Positions 33,097 through 45,138 of a stretch of DNA of 64,000 bases are shown here, piece after piece. The notes under the pieces were generated by a model that did not search any database, was not told the origin of the DNA, and worked only from the letters and a program-made list of their open reading frames with translations. A program made the position numbers and the translations under genes. The DNA comes from Diphasiastrum complanatum (lineage: Eukaryota; Streptophyta; Lycopodiopsida; Lycopodiales; Lycopodiaceae). The first letter of the stretch is position 1; every line of letters begins with the position of its first letter. The stretch spans positions 21,333,152-21,397,151 of the forward strand of contig CM055100.1 in NCBI GenBank assembly GCA_029204225.1, given 5' to 3'.

Positions 33097-36000
33097 ATTA
33101 GATCCTTTCCCCATCAAATTTGTTGAATTTTGCTAAATTTGATAAAGTTTCTTGTTTTGCTTTTCTTGATTTTTTCAATTTCAGCAAGTTCTGATTCAAT
33201 TTTTGACCATTTAATCTTCATTTTTTGTGTAGTTTCTTGTTGTAGTAGATCAATAGATTTTTCTTTTAGCTTTCTAGAGGTACTAAAAATTTTTCATTTG
33301 GAGCTATAATGAACAAGTTATGGCCATTTTAGTGTTTTCATTCCAATTATAGTTAGTTATAGTTTCTTGCAGTCTATTTTTCTCCATTTTTGGCTGAACT
33401 TTTGGCCGAAATTTGTGACTGGATTTCTATAGGATTGTAGATCTCTGTCTTAGCTTGAATTTGAGCCAATTTACAGCCAATTTGGTTGAAAATTGAGGGA
33501 GATATGGCAATTCTTGTGAAGGAGGTATTAAACTAACCTTTCATTTGGATCTTACATATCATGACATGGTTTTGTTGATAAAGGGAAGTACAAAAGTTGA
33601 CTCATTCAAAGTTTTGACAAATTTATCTCCTTAAAGTCACTAATGATAGCATCTGTTGTTATGTGATGCTTATCTATAGTCGTATCTTCTTGCGGAATCC
33701 ATTCATACTATAGTAGAATGGCAATTCCAATATAATCAATCCAAAGTGAGCCTTTAAAATATTGCAGTATAGGGCTCTTAAGGTGGTGTTATATGCTGAC
33801 ACTCTGATGTGATGGTATACAAACACTCACATGTGATTATGGCATGATTTCACGTGTGCTTTTCTCAAAGAGTTCCTAATGCTGTTAGTCCCATTCAAGT
33901 AAACTTGGAAAAATCTCCCCATCAATGTTTGTTACAACAGATGTAGGTTGTGATCATTCCATCGTTTTCTCGCTTTTCTCTCAAAATCTTCCACTTTTAC
34001 ACACCCAAACTAAGGGAACTTGGTGCCCTTAGTTGAAACAGTGATGTATCTTGAGTTTTTTGAAGATTTTCATTTTTTGTTTTTCAGTTTTTTTTTTTCG
34101 TTTTTCCAAATAGTTTTATATACACTAATGTGCATGTGCTAATGCGTGGACCCGGGTTCCAAGGGCCCATGAATCCTCTAGTGCCCATATATTCCAATGA
34201 CACACTAAGGATTGTGTTCTATCTGAGGAATAAAAACTGATTCAATGTTAATTCCTAGACCCAAGAGGATATTCTACCTCTTTGGGCCTCAATTAGCCCT
34301 CTCTCTATGTTCCAAGAGATTGGAACAGCATTAAGATAGAAAACCAATTCTATTTACCACCAAAATCCAACGAGCATTTAAGAAATGAGGTAACTAGATA
34401 AAACTAGGGCACAAACTGCTTTTATGCACATTCCTACCATTCAGACAAAAATATTTGAAAATCTCTAATCTCAACTCTAGGTGAGAATTACGATGAGTGT
34501 ATGTGGTGGTACAAAATTCATGATTATGCTTTGTGAACACATCCCACTGAACCATGGAACTCATAAGAAATATTTAAAGCCGACATTCTTACATGTAGCA
34601 ACATTATAAACCACAAGCAAACAAGTTGCTAGTCATAACTTCTTCGCATTTACCGCTAACATAACCTTATCATTCAGAACCGAACCTTCAATCATCAGTA
34701 GAGACAAAAAGCTTTGAAATTATACCTCAGTACTAGTTTGTGGATCGCACTCAGTAAGTAGAGGAGGCTCAGTCATCACTATGTGAACAAACCACCATTT
34801 GACAAGATTGCATGTGTGGCCCCTTCTCCAATTAAAGTTACTTTTTCTTCTCAACACTTTGGCACTAAAAGAGAGAGTGGTCGTTGTAGTACCTCGCTGC
34901 CAGAGCAAACAAAAATGTGCCTGACCCGTGAAGCCATCGTTGGCTCTATGACGGTAAGAATTCAGATGAGAGGGAGGAGCCCTTGCTGCACTATTCTAAT
35001 TCTAGCGAACTGAAGGGTTGATAGTAATGCGCTGGCCCACAAAGGAGCAGAAGGAGACCGATCTCCTCGCTGGTTCTGCTATCCATTGAGCATCATCAGA
35101 GATGGCCCCTACTAGCAAACATTGATTTCAAGCATGGATTAGTCCATTCTGACTGTGTGGCCAGCGACCTTAGATGGTTTTGTGTTGACAAATAGCTTCA
35201 CAGCATCTCTACGCGTTGGAGGTTGCTTCAGTTTCGCTAGGAATAACAATCTTGAAAATCACAGGAAGTCCATTACCAGATCTATATCACCAGAGAATCA
35301 ACAAAACAGAGGCAGATTATCCAATCTCTGATCACACCCAGCAGTGTGAAGATCCCATCAAGAACCTATAGCAACTAGTGAAAAGAAAGGGAGATTGAAC
35401 CCATTGCACACCACCATAACCTCAACCTCATAACAGATTTTTCAAAAGCCTCCTTCATAAGAACGTCTGCCCACTTTTATAGGCCTGGAGCCCACCCAGT
35501 TTCTTCGTTTTGCCATCTTGTTTTCCTATTTTTTCTTTTCTCACCCCTTCAGCAGTCTTGTCCAAGGCATTGAATGCTAAGCAGTCTTGTCCCAGGCATT
35601 GAATGCTATTTTACCATGAGCCTATGAAAAATAGCTCATGCATAGTAATCTTTTTGATACGAGCTTTTCAACCGCTTGAACCCCAGTTCCACAAATAAGG
35701 CCTACTCTTGCATTAAAAGTGCTTTGGCCTTTTTGACATGTGCCTACTAAGTTTGGCCTCATGTATAGTGCCATGTGTTTTTCCTTTTGAGCTACTTAAT
35801 GAGGCCCCCTTTTGAATTTGTACATGTGGCTATTAGGAGGCCCATAGCTATTTTAGCTTTTAGTCTTTGGTCATCAAGCCATACCTCCTTTTTCTTTGTC
35901 ATTGGCCCTCTCTTAACTTTTCACTTTGTAAGTCCCCTTCACCTTAGCCATTGGTTTTCGATTCGTAATTCCACAATTTTGGTGACTGAGCCCCCTTTCC

Positions 36001-37028
36001 CCACTGAGCAACAACTTGAAAACACAATACTTCGATTTTTATATTAGTATCAAAAAGTATAATACATTGCAAAATTTTGGCATAGTAGCCGAAACTATAC
36101 TATAGGCCGATTTTTTGAAGGCCGTCAAAAATTTTAAGGGCCAACTCTAAGGCCGTCATTTTCTAGCCACATTATGGACGGGCTGGGACCCCTTTCTACA
36201 TGGACCAGCATTTTCCTTCGGTCTTACAAAATCTGTCCTATGTCCAATATTTTCAACGGATTCTTAGACCGTTTGTACAGATATATTATCTACTACTAAT
36301 TAGCGTGTCTAGTCACTTTAAGGGTGGGCTAGGACTTCTACCTATTGGCGATTTTCAGCCATTTTTACATTGGAATTTTGCGGCCTTTACATGCCGATTT
36401 CTACACTATAGCAAAATTAAGCTTCAAAATTAGCCCGATTTTTGGTGTCAAAAATTTAGCTAACAGTTCTTCATTATGCTTTGACATTTGAATGTAGAAT
36501 TAGACGAAAATGGATACCTTTTGATGTAGATTAGCCGAAAAGTCAATGAGGTCGACTTTCAATTAGTTTGGTTGATTTGATTCGATTATGTGTAGAAATT
36601 GCAAGTTGTCGACCTGCTAGCAAAAACCCGTGTATTTTACCAGGCTTTGTTCTGCACACAGAATGAGAGTAATTTTGCAGAATAGCAAAATAGGAAACTG
36701 TATGATTTTTGCAGGAAGAATCTTGAAAATAGAAATTGTATTCACCAAGTAGACAACTATGGACTTAACAACACTATTTATAGTTGGATTGCATGGGGAT
36801 TCCATGAGTTCATGCACATGATTCTACTCTTTATATATTGTAGTAGAAACTCACCCATCGACACTTTTGATTCAAGTTACTAGATGCTCTCTTCTCCTCA
36901 AGCATTCACATGGCATGGCTCAGGGGCTAGATCCAGGATTGATCTAGGATTGGTTGGGAGGTTTTTCTCCTATGATATATTGTGCTCTCCTATCCTCATC
37001 TTAGAGAATATTCTAGAGTTCATTATAT
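33097..37028. other. Gene-poor stretch
   Basis: About 3.9 kb with only short frames and no domain I recognise. A 29-bp tandem duplication (AGCAGTCTTGTCC..GGCATTGAATGCT) lies at 35551-35608. The last few hundred bases precede a primer site and may contain an LTR end. Confidence 0.45.
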
Positions 37029-37040
37029 TGGTATCAGAGC
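37029..37040 (+). other. Primer-binding site (tRNA-Met type)
   Basis: A perfect TGGTATCAGAGC, then TCGGC. The AT-rich sequence to its left ends TTCATTATAT. No gag is seen to the right before 38278; 37041-38277 shows no gene. Confidence 0.55.
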
Positions 37041-38277
37041 TCGGCTAAGATGCGGTCTTGGATGGAATTGGAGACAAGCTCTACATCAAGTTGGAATTCG
37101 AGCCCCTAAATTGGAGTGCTAAACTTCCAAGGGGAATTTGAGATTTGGATCCTCTAATTCTTGGTCGAAGCGCGGGTGACAAAAGGGCTAGTAGAGTTCA
37201 CTTCCACCGATTTTTTTAGTTAATATTGCTTCTAATTAGTGTTGATTCACTGCTGATTTTTTTCTAGAACTTTGACGTTGTATGATTTGTAATTATGAAT
37301 TTGGCAGCTTGTTTCCCATGTCATGGGAGATTGACTAATTTATGTTTGTTGATAGATTGAATGTGTTCAATTTATCTTCAAAAATAAACTGTTAGAAACA
37401 AGTAATTATAATTCTACTATTTGCATGCTAAGGACTGCTTTGAGAATATTAATTCTCCAATACTGCATCTAAATTGTGGATCATTGATAAAACTGTTGTT
37501 ATAACAATTCTTTAATGATATGTTGATATAACCAGAGACTTGTTGAAGTCAATCACCCTAATACGTGTGAGATAGAAACTACATGCATAAACTAGTGGGG
37601 TGTTGAAAGAGAGATGTAATCCTACAAATGAATTGCAATCCGACTCGCTTCTACTTGCATGACTGCCCTCTGACCGTTAGTCTTGTGATTCGGAAGAATG
37701 GATTTTTTAGAGTCAAAAACCATGTTTATACGTTGGGGTTGCTGATGAACATGTCCCTATTTACTTCTGAGTTTGGATCTTTACTTGAATAGTCTTTGAA
37801 TTTCAAAAACCCTAATTTTTCTTGAATTCGGTGCTTGTGGGCCTAAATAAACTAAAAAAGTTCTAGTCTAACTAGTTTTATGAAAACTATATACAAGCAT
37901 GAAATTTCACAATACAACCTATTGCATCACTCAGTACCATGTCCACAAACATGCAAGGTGATTCAAAAAAGTCTTTTCTACGATGGATATATATACTGCT
38001 TCACACATCGACATGCAATTTGAACAATTCAAAAATTTTGCAAATTTTGAGCTAAAAACTGCCAAACTTTTGCTACAAGACACTAGATTGCTTGTTGTAA
38101 AGCATAGTACATAGGGAGAGTGGGTTAGCAAAATGATTGGCATGTCACCCTACCACTTGGGCTTCACACCTGTGAATTGTAAATGACAGAAACTTTAGTA
38201 GCCACACTTTTTCAAGGAGAATTTCTACAACCCTACATGCATTCAATTATAGGTTACAAGCACTCTACTAGGGTTTA

Positions 38278-39884
38278 TTAGAGAGCAACAGAAGTTCTAT
38301 CAAGTCCAGCAAGCATCCATAGGCTCAACACACCATCCGAATCTGAAAAACCATACAAGTTAGGTGATGATCCCTCATAGAATATGCCAAAATCTCGAGT
38401 TCTCATAATGTATCTCAAAACTCTCTTCCCTAGCTTCCAATGCTCCTCACTAGGATCTTGCATAAATTGGCTTAATCTACCAACACAATAGCTTAGATCT
38501 GGTCTTGTGATGGTTAGATATATAAGTGAACCAACTAGCTTCCTATAGAGAGTAATGTCCTTAAAGGATCTTTCATTACCTCTTATAGGTAGCTTTACAT
38601 TTAACCCATAGGTGTATCACAAGAATTTGGATCTACCATATGAAATCTACTTAGAATAGAATTAGCATACTTCTCTTGACAAATGAAAGTAGATTGAGAA
38701 ATCCTAATCACTTCTATTCCTAAGATGTAATGCAAATGACCAAGATCATGCACCTCAAACTCCTTCTTGAGAGCATTCTTGATATCATCAACATCTTGGT
38801 TGTTACCTCCACTCAAGATGATATCATCCACATAGATTAGCAAGATAGTAACATCATTACCACAAAATCTATAGTAAAGTGAATGATCATACTCACTCAT
38901 AATAAATTTTTGAGAGAGTGAAAATGTGTTAAGCTTAGCGTACCAACTCCTTGGTGCTTGCTTAAGACCATACAAACTCTTTTGGAGAAGACAAACATGA
39001 TTTGGCTTAGTAGGTGAAATGTAGCTCTTGGGTTGCTCCATGTGCACTTCATCTGCAAGATCATCATTCAAGAATGCATTTGTGATGTCCATTTTCCATA
39101 GATCCCATCCAAAAAGAGTAGTAAGAGAGATGATGACCCGAATGCTTACCATCTTTGCCACGGGTGCAAAGGTTTCGTCATAGTCAATAACATGTTCTTG
39201 AGCATATCCTTTTGCCACCAACCTTGTCTTATGCTTATTGATAGATCCATCTTGGTTAGTCTTCATCTTGAAGATCCATTTGCATCCAATAGCTTTCTTG
39301 TCCTTAGGTAACTCCACCAATCTCCATGTTCCATTCTTCATAAGAGCTTGATACTCAAGATCCATTGCTTGGATCCACTCCTCTTTGTTCCTTGCTTCAT
39401 CTACACATGTAGATTCATCAAAAGAGATTAGGAAAGCATAGTTTGTACCTCCAACAACTTGCTTACCTTTCTCATCATATGTGAGCCTTGAAGGTGTTTT
39501 CCTTTGCCTTGATGTCCTCCTTGGTTTTTGACTTGATGAAGTTCCTTCATCATCACCATCTAAAGTTGGATCCATGTCATCAACATCAAGAGTGTTAGAT
39601 CCATCCACAACATCATTACTTGAAGACACCTTTGGAATGTTCCCCTCATCAAAAATGACATCTCTACTAATAATTGCCTTATTAGTAGTATGAATGTAAA
39701 CCTTATAGGCTTTACTCACCTCACTATATCCAACAAATATACCTTTCCTTGACGATGGATCCTCCTTTGTCCTATCATCAAGAGTTATTTCGACATAGCA
39801 AGTGCATCCAAAAGTTCTAAAAAACTTAACACTCAGCCTCCTCTTGAATAGCATCTTTGTGATACCAATACCACATATTTGCAA
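38278..39884 (-). pseudogene. Copia integrase C-terminus, reverse transcriptase, RNase H start
   Basis: The 427-codon frame 38601-39884 holds the integrase tail (FFRTFGCTCYVEI, AIISRDVIFDE at residues 70-80) and a complete copia RT. The RT runs from KWIFKMK (202) and RLVAKGYAQ (221) through the first catalytic Asp in WKMDITNAF (266) and YGLKQAPRSWY to the YVDD box at 351-354 and LGIEV. A stop at 38601 is followed by the RNase H entry (38278-38463: EEHWKLGKRVLRYI, GFSDSD) which is cut off. No LTRs or gag. The RT is the best preserved in the window. It is probably a fragment left by later insertions. Confidence 0.9.
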
Positions 39885-39889
39885 AATAA

Positions 39890-41109
39890 AGAATATTTTC
39901 TCAAATATGGCAATTTATACTTGGAAATGAAGATATGCACTGGAAAATGTTATGAAGAGGCCTATATCATTTTTCGAGATATAAATGCTAAGGACCTGAC
40001 TTCTATTAAAGGACAAGATCTCCAGAATTGAAACGACACTTGGAATATGAAGCGACTAGGTTCGTATCATCACTTTAAACTAAAGTAAGTTAAACTCTTA
40101 GCGAAAGTTACCTTTAGTGGTGTAATTTACATTTACTTGTAACGTATTTATTAACTAGAGTTAGTAAATGGAGCGACACACCAGGAATCTCAAGAGGTGT
40201 GTTTGCTGGCTCCATAGGTAATATAAAGAAGATATGTCTCATTCTCACACCACCAAGAGAAAGAGAGAGTTCTTGTATTGTGAGATTGAACAAGTGAATA
40301 AAGCGTCGAAGGTTATTTCCCTTTATTTCTGTTCTTCGCACTACTGAGTGTGTGTGATTTTGAATCTACTAGCAATCTCATATGCATTACTTAAATCATT
40401 CTTTGATCAGACAGTATAATAGTTCATTACAGTCATTTGTTGTGTTTCCGTAAAAGTTGATCTAAAAAATTGTCTTTAAACTAATTTACCTGTCTGCGTG
40501 AATACTTTGTGTTCGGCACCCGAGTAAAGTATCCCTTAGTGCAGTTTTTCACAGTCACTGATAGTGAAGTATGTGTGCATGTGAAATGTTAGTCCCTGCT
40601 TGAGGAATTGAGTTACTGATCTGTATTTGTGTTGGTAACGAAAATTGTTTCTAACATATTCGTGAACTATTTGAGTTTTTTAACCGTGACTAGACTCTAG
40701 TTGTTGAAGACTTTTGTCTAGAATACATCAATTCATGAATAAGATTAACTATTTGTCTATTCATACACGGCTGTATCAAAATAACACAAATCCCTACTGA
40801 CAACTTAATCAGTCAAAGTGGTTTGAGCTACTCTGATAACATTTCATTTGTAGAACGCTTTTCATTCGATTTGATAGAGAAAGATTGTTGTTTGGAATTC
40901 GTTATCAATACACACCCACGACAAAAGTAATATTGGTTACTTATAAAATGTATGTTGACAACCAGATTAACACTTGACTCCATTTCATTCAAAATAAGTT
41001 AGGACTGTACCAATTTAACAACTTTTAAGTGCTATCTCCTTGGGGAATGACATAAATACTACACATATCTAGCAATTCTTTGTTGATAAATTACGACATA
41101 TACCAATTT
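39890..41109 (+). repeat. Probable 5' LTR/leader of a gypsy element
   Basis: About 1.2 kb without a gene, ending just before a gypsy-type primer site. TATA-like GGTAATATAAAG at 40217 and a CTCATTCTCACACCACC stretch look like an LTR promoter and R region. The ends cannot be fixed because no partner LTR is present. Confidence 0.4.
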
Positions 41110-41133
41110 TTTGTGCCGTTGCCAGGGATAGCC
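41110..41133 (+). other. Gypsy-type primer-binding site
   Basis: TTGTGCCGTTGCCAGGGATAG is close to the TTGGCGCCGTTGCCGGGGA consensus found after the LTR of many plant Ty3/gypsy elements. A gag frame begins 47 bp further on. Confidence 0.6.
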
Positions 41134-41179
41134 AAATAAAGTTGATACAAATTGACAACTCCATCGCCATCCCTAATGT

Positions 41180-41990
41180 ATGTCAGATAGAGCTGCTCAA
41201 CTAGAAAGATATCTGAAACTTCGAGACAACTTTTTCAAAAACCTTCAAGAATCGTTGCAAAGAGGAGATTCACCCTTCTAGAATTTTAACGAAACTTCCT
41301 TTGATAATCCTCTTAATTCTGAAATTTTACCTGAAAATTCTCGTCGTGAAGCTTCTGCTGTAGCTGAACCAGGTTTTGAGGTTGTAAATCCAGTTCTAGA
41401 TCCTGATCCTGAACCAGAGCTGGAGCCTGAACCTGAACCTAAACCGGATATGGAAAGCCTTGGTCCTCGTTTCACTTTAATCCCGAAGATCAAATATGGT
41501 TATTTTAAGGGAACATCTTCAGATGATGCTGACAGTTACGTTTTGCAGTTCGAGTCAATTGCTAATTCGAACAACAAAGGTGATGATGCTGACAAGCTGT
41601 GGATCTATCCTGGTCTTTTGAGAAAGCAAGCGTGCATATGGTATAGCCAAGTTGAACCAAGACATGTAGCTACTTGGTTACCGCTGAAAGATGCGTTTCT
41701 GAATCAGTTCAGAGAGATTGGTTATTCGTCCAGAATTCCCGAACGACACAATAATGTGCAGAAGAAGAGTAAAGAATCTCTTCGAAGGTACACACAAAAA
41801 GTAAAGAATCAAATTGGAAAACTAACTGGTGTATACCTTGTCATGATGCAAATTGAGTGGTTTTTTATAGGTTTACCACCAAAAATTGATCGATACTAGA
41901 GACAAGGAGATATGACTTCTTTATCAACAGTCATAGCAAGTGCCACAAGAACACATGTAGCAAATATCCATGCAAATATCCATGCACAAT
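41180..41990 (+). pseudogene. Ty3/gypsy gag
   Basis: One frame from ATG 41180 with stops at 41279-41281 and 41897-41899. It starts MSDRAAQLERYLKLRDNFF, passes a Pro-Glu repeat (PDPEPELEPEPEPKPD), then the retrotransposon gag core (YFKGTSSDDADSYVLQFESI, ACIWYSQVEPRHVATWLPLK, AFLNQFREIGYSS, RYTQKVKNQIGKL). The C-terminal part (TVIASATRTHVANIH) runs into the palindromic-motif region at about 41970, where the frame ends. No pol follows. The gypsy relic at 58.0-59.5 kb, in the same orientation, could be its distal part, but this is unproven. Confidence 0.8.
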
Positions 41991-44105
41991 ACAAAGGAGG
42001 AGGCGCGGGCAAAAAAAATTTGCGTGGATATAGCCATGGATAGGCATGGATATACGTGTGGATACGGTCGCATGGATAATCCACGCGTGGATGTTCCATG
42101 CAAGTGTCATTTCCAGCAGCAAATCGACCGGATGTCGTGAAATTCTAACTGTGTGGATTATCCACACCAACTCCGACAAGTCGGGCAAACCTCCAATACT
42201 CAAAGCCAGAAATGGAAATTTTAATTTGGCGTGGATAATCCACGCTATAGTAAGAGTTAAAAAAAGAAAGGGGCACGGCTTTCACGTGGATATGGCGTGC
42301 ATATTGCGTGGCAAATTATCCACACACTAAATTTTTTTATCCACGCGAAATCCAGAGAGCTGGGGCCGTGGATACCGCGTGGATAGATTTTTTTTATATC
42401 CACACGATTAAGTCTCTGGATTTTGCGTGGATTATCCACGATGGATAATCCATGTGAAATCCCGAGAGCTGGGGCCATGCATACCACGTGGATAATTTTT
42501 TTTTATATCCACGCGATATCCATGCAATTAAGCAAAAAAATTTTAAAAACTCTACTCATCATCACTTCCTCCCTCCTCGCTTCCTTCGTCTTGTAGGTGT
42601 ACGTTGGTGTCCACATCTTCAAACTCCCCTTCGCTCTCATTCACGTTCTCTTCCACATTTTGCTCCTCAATATTTTTCACATTTTCTTCCACATCACGAA
42701 TGCTTGAAGTTGTAGAGCCTCTCTACAAAATAGAATCAAAGATTCAATTAAATTGAGATTAAACTTACTTGTAAACCACAAAGTAAACAATCACAAAACA
42801 ATAAAGGTTAAGAGTTTACGATTGGAAACAATCCATGGGATTCCATAAAATCCTTAAGGCCGGCATATCCATGATCATAACCTTGTTTGTACTCCGCGGC
42901 GGTCATGTGTCTTCGAAATCACTAAGCTACATTCAACAAGAAAACATAGTTTAGCAATACAATATAGTTTAGCAATAAAAAACATTAACAATCTCACTAC
43001 AAAAATAGAATCATAGTAAAAAATATTACACTTACAAATTAAAACTCTAGATTGCCCCTTCTTCCCGATCCCAAGTGACTTTGGCCATGTTTTAAGAGCT
43101 TCTCGACGGCGGCCCTATGTTGTTGTTCATACTTTTGGGGATTATTTTGCAACAATTCCTCTTTCACCTTCCTCCAATCCCTTTTGGAGCACCATCCATG
43201 CTTCGTGGAATTCTTGGGATTCCTCACGGCTCTTCTCATCAATTGCCTTTTGTTTCGAATCCAAAAGCACATTGAATTCAAGGCCCAAGTCCTACTGAAA
43301 GCATTGGATTGAGAGAATTCAGAATATAAAGTCTCTATTATTTTATTTTTGTCTTGAAGCGATTGGGAGGACCAATCGATCATGTAATCTTTACCAAAAT
43401 ATAAAGCAACTAAATCATGCAAACGGGCATGAACTACATTGCCACGCGTATTTTTTATAACTCCACCACGTGGATTCAGATCATAATACACACTACACGA
43501 TTCCTGGGATGGGGCATCTTCGGAAGCTCTTCTCTTGGATGATTCACTCGAAGAAGATAACACAAGATTTTTTATTCTATCTCTTTGTTGAGGAGATAGA
43601 TTCTCAAACCACTCTTGATTATATTCTTTGGGCTCCTCACCAGCTCTTCTCCTAGATGGTCTCCCACTTGACCTTCCACTTGACCTACCACTTGAAGACA
43701 TTTTATCAAAGAAAAACCTTAAAAGTTAGAAAGTAGTGGAGAATGGGAGTGAAAGAGTAGTGAAGAGTGTTAGATTAGAAGAGTAAGCAATGACAAGAAA
43801 GCAATAGATCAATAGTAAGCAAGATCAATAGAGCAAGAGCAAGATCACTAGCAAGGAAGAGCAACCAAAAGCAAGCAAGCAAGCAAGATCTATAGAGTTT
43901 GCAAGAGCAATAGCAAGCAAGAGCACTAAACACTAGATTAGGAAAACCTATAGAACTTGAAAGCAAAAGAAGAGGAGCAAGAATGCTCACGGAAATGCCG
44001 TCTTATTGGCATTCAAATTTCGCATGGATTATCCACGCAGAAGTTATCCACGCGATATCCACGCGTGGATAATCCACGCGATATCCACGCGTGGATGTTT
44101 CATGC
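41965..44105 (-). mobile_element. CACTA-like segment with subterminal palindromic repeats
   Basis: One accessory gene is flanked on the left (41965-42530) by about fifteen and on the right (44025-44105) by about six copies of CGTGGATA(A)TCCACG or half-sites, in both orientations. The best palindromes are GCGTGGATAATCCACGC at 42228-42244 and the tight array near 44029-44096. Two left-side copies belong to a roughly 110-bp tandem repeat (42339 and 42449) that shares AGAGCTGGGGCC. CACTA elements carry such subterminal binding sites for their TNPA-type protein. I did not find CACTA termini or a 3-bp target duplication. Confidence 0.5.
42552..43701 (-). CDS. CACTA accessory protein (Transposase_24/Ptta-like), multi-exon
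   Basis: Exon 1 is 43039-43701: 220 open codons with Ser/Arg-rich N-terminus (SSGRSSGRSSGRPSRRR), then DLNPRGGVIKNTRGN, a W..(I/L) helix region (IDWSSQSLQDKNKIIETLYS, SRTWALNSMCFWIRNKR) and a charged end (DWRKVKEELLQNNPQKYEQQ). This order resembles the Ptta/En-Spm Transposase_24 family. Exon 2 (about 42820-42926: MTAAEYKQGYDHGYAGLKDF) joins in phase 0 across a GTAAAC...TTTTGTAG intron to an acidic last exon (42552-42722: RDVEENVKNIEE ... GGSDDE, stop). The exon 1 to exon 2 junction is unclear: a TAA lies one codon before the GTAAGT donor at 43030-43035. Confidence 0.5.
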
Positions 44106-44109
44106 AGTT

Positions 44110-44702
44110 TTTTTTCCCTCTCTTCACACGTGAGAGGGTCCCCCACATGGGCTTGCATGCGTTAAATGTCATTCATGCAAGTCATAATCTTTTCTAGATT
44201 TTATGAGAATATTTTATTGTAGGATTTGACATAAAATCCTACATAAAATATATTTTTTAATATGATGGAACATAAAAAAAATCAATTCAAAGATCATTAT
44301 GGTAGTATCTAATTGTTAAAACTAGTTTTATATTGTTATAAATCTTATTTTTCTTGAAATTTGACATACAAGACAAAATCATGAGATAAGAAATAGTACA
44401 TATTATTATTAAACAAGTAATTTGACAAGTTTTTTAAGATTTTATGACATAATATTATGTCAAATCGGTGATGTCATAAAACATTTAGTTTCACTAATAA
44501 TCTAGGTGTCATAGATTTGATATAATTTGATGACATAATTATATGGTCAAATAGAAAATATTGGCTTTTGTCATGTGGCCTCGTAAATGGTTGCATGGGG
44601 TCATTTAGATTCATGATCAAAAGCATTTATGTTATATTGAGGACCTTAGTGATATGTGACCTATATGATATATCTTTTTAATTGTTGGTGTGTGACCTAT
44701 AT
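44110..44702. other. AT-rich stretch, no gene
   Basis: Contains an 18-bp perfect palindrome TGACATAATATTATGTCA at 44445-44462 and several TATGACATAA-like words. Nothing coding. Confidence 0.5.
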
Positions 44703-45138
44703 TGTTGGAATGGCAAAGTGGAGCCACAGCCCACGCTCAAAGAAATCCCATAATTAGAATTGGGACTTTGTTCAAAGTGGATATAAGTGGTAAATGTCCA
44801 AGTGTTTAATGTCCCCTGGTACTAGCCCCTTTGCGGGTAAGGGGGAGCACTTGGATTTGTGGGCAGCTAGGCATTCGGGGATGGGATCTCGGAACGCGAC
44901 TCACGGAAGGGGCAAAAGGCTCCATGATTTTGGTGCAACCTCTGAACCAGAAAGGTTGAATTGCATCACGGTGCAAGCTCTGAACCAGAAAGGTTAAGTT
45001 GTATCCGTTGAAGGCCCACCGAATTCCTACAAGGTATCAGAGCAGGAAACATGACCTATGCCCCACTTTCAGGGGAAGTGTTGGAATGGCAAAGTGGAGC
45101 CGTAGCCCACGCTCAAAGAAATCCCATAAGTACAAGTG
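44703..45138 (+). mobile_element. TRIM-like miniature LTR retroelement, 3' truncated
   Basis: LTR 44703-45031 (329 bp, TGTTGG...CTACA). It is followed by an AGGTATCAGAGC primer site, a 47-bp interior and the polypurine tract CAGGGGAAG, then a second LTR from 45079 that begins TGTTGGAATGG and matches the first with 5 differences over 61 bases. That LTR is cut at 45138, where a copia LTR begins. The interior has no coding room. The first LTR contains its own 37-bp tandem duplication at about 44931-45005. Confidence 0.75.

Noticed and set aside
41965-42530. CRISPR-like array at the repeated GTGGATAATCCAC motif
   Set aside because: Repeats are unevenly spaced, in both orientations and without uniform spacers, in a plant genome.
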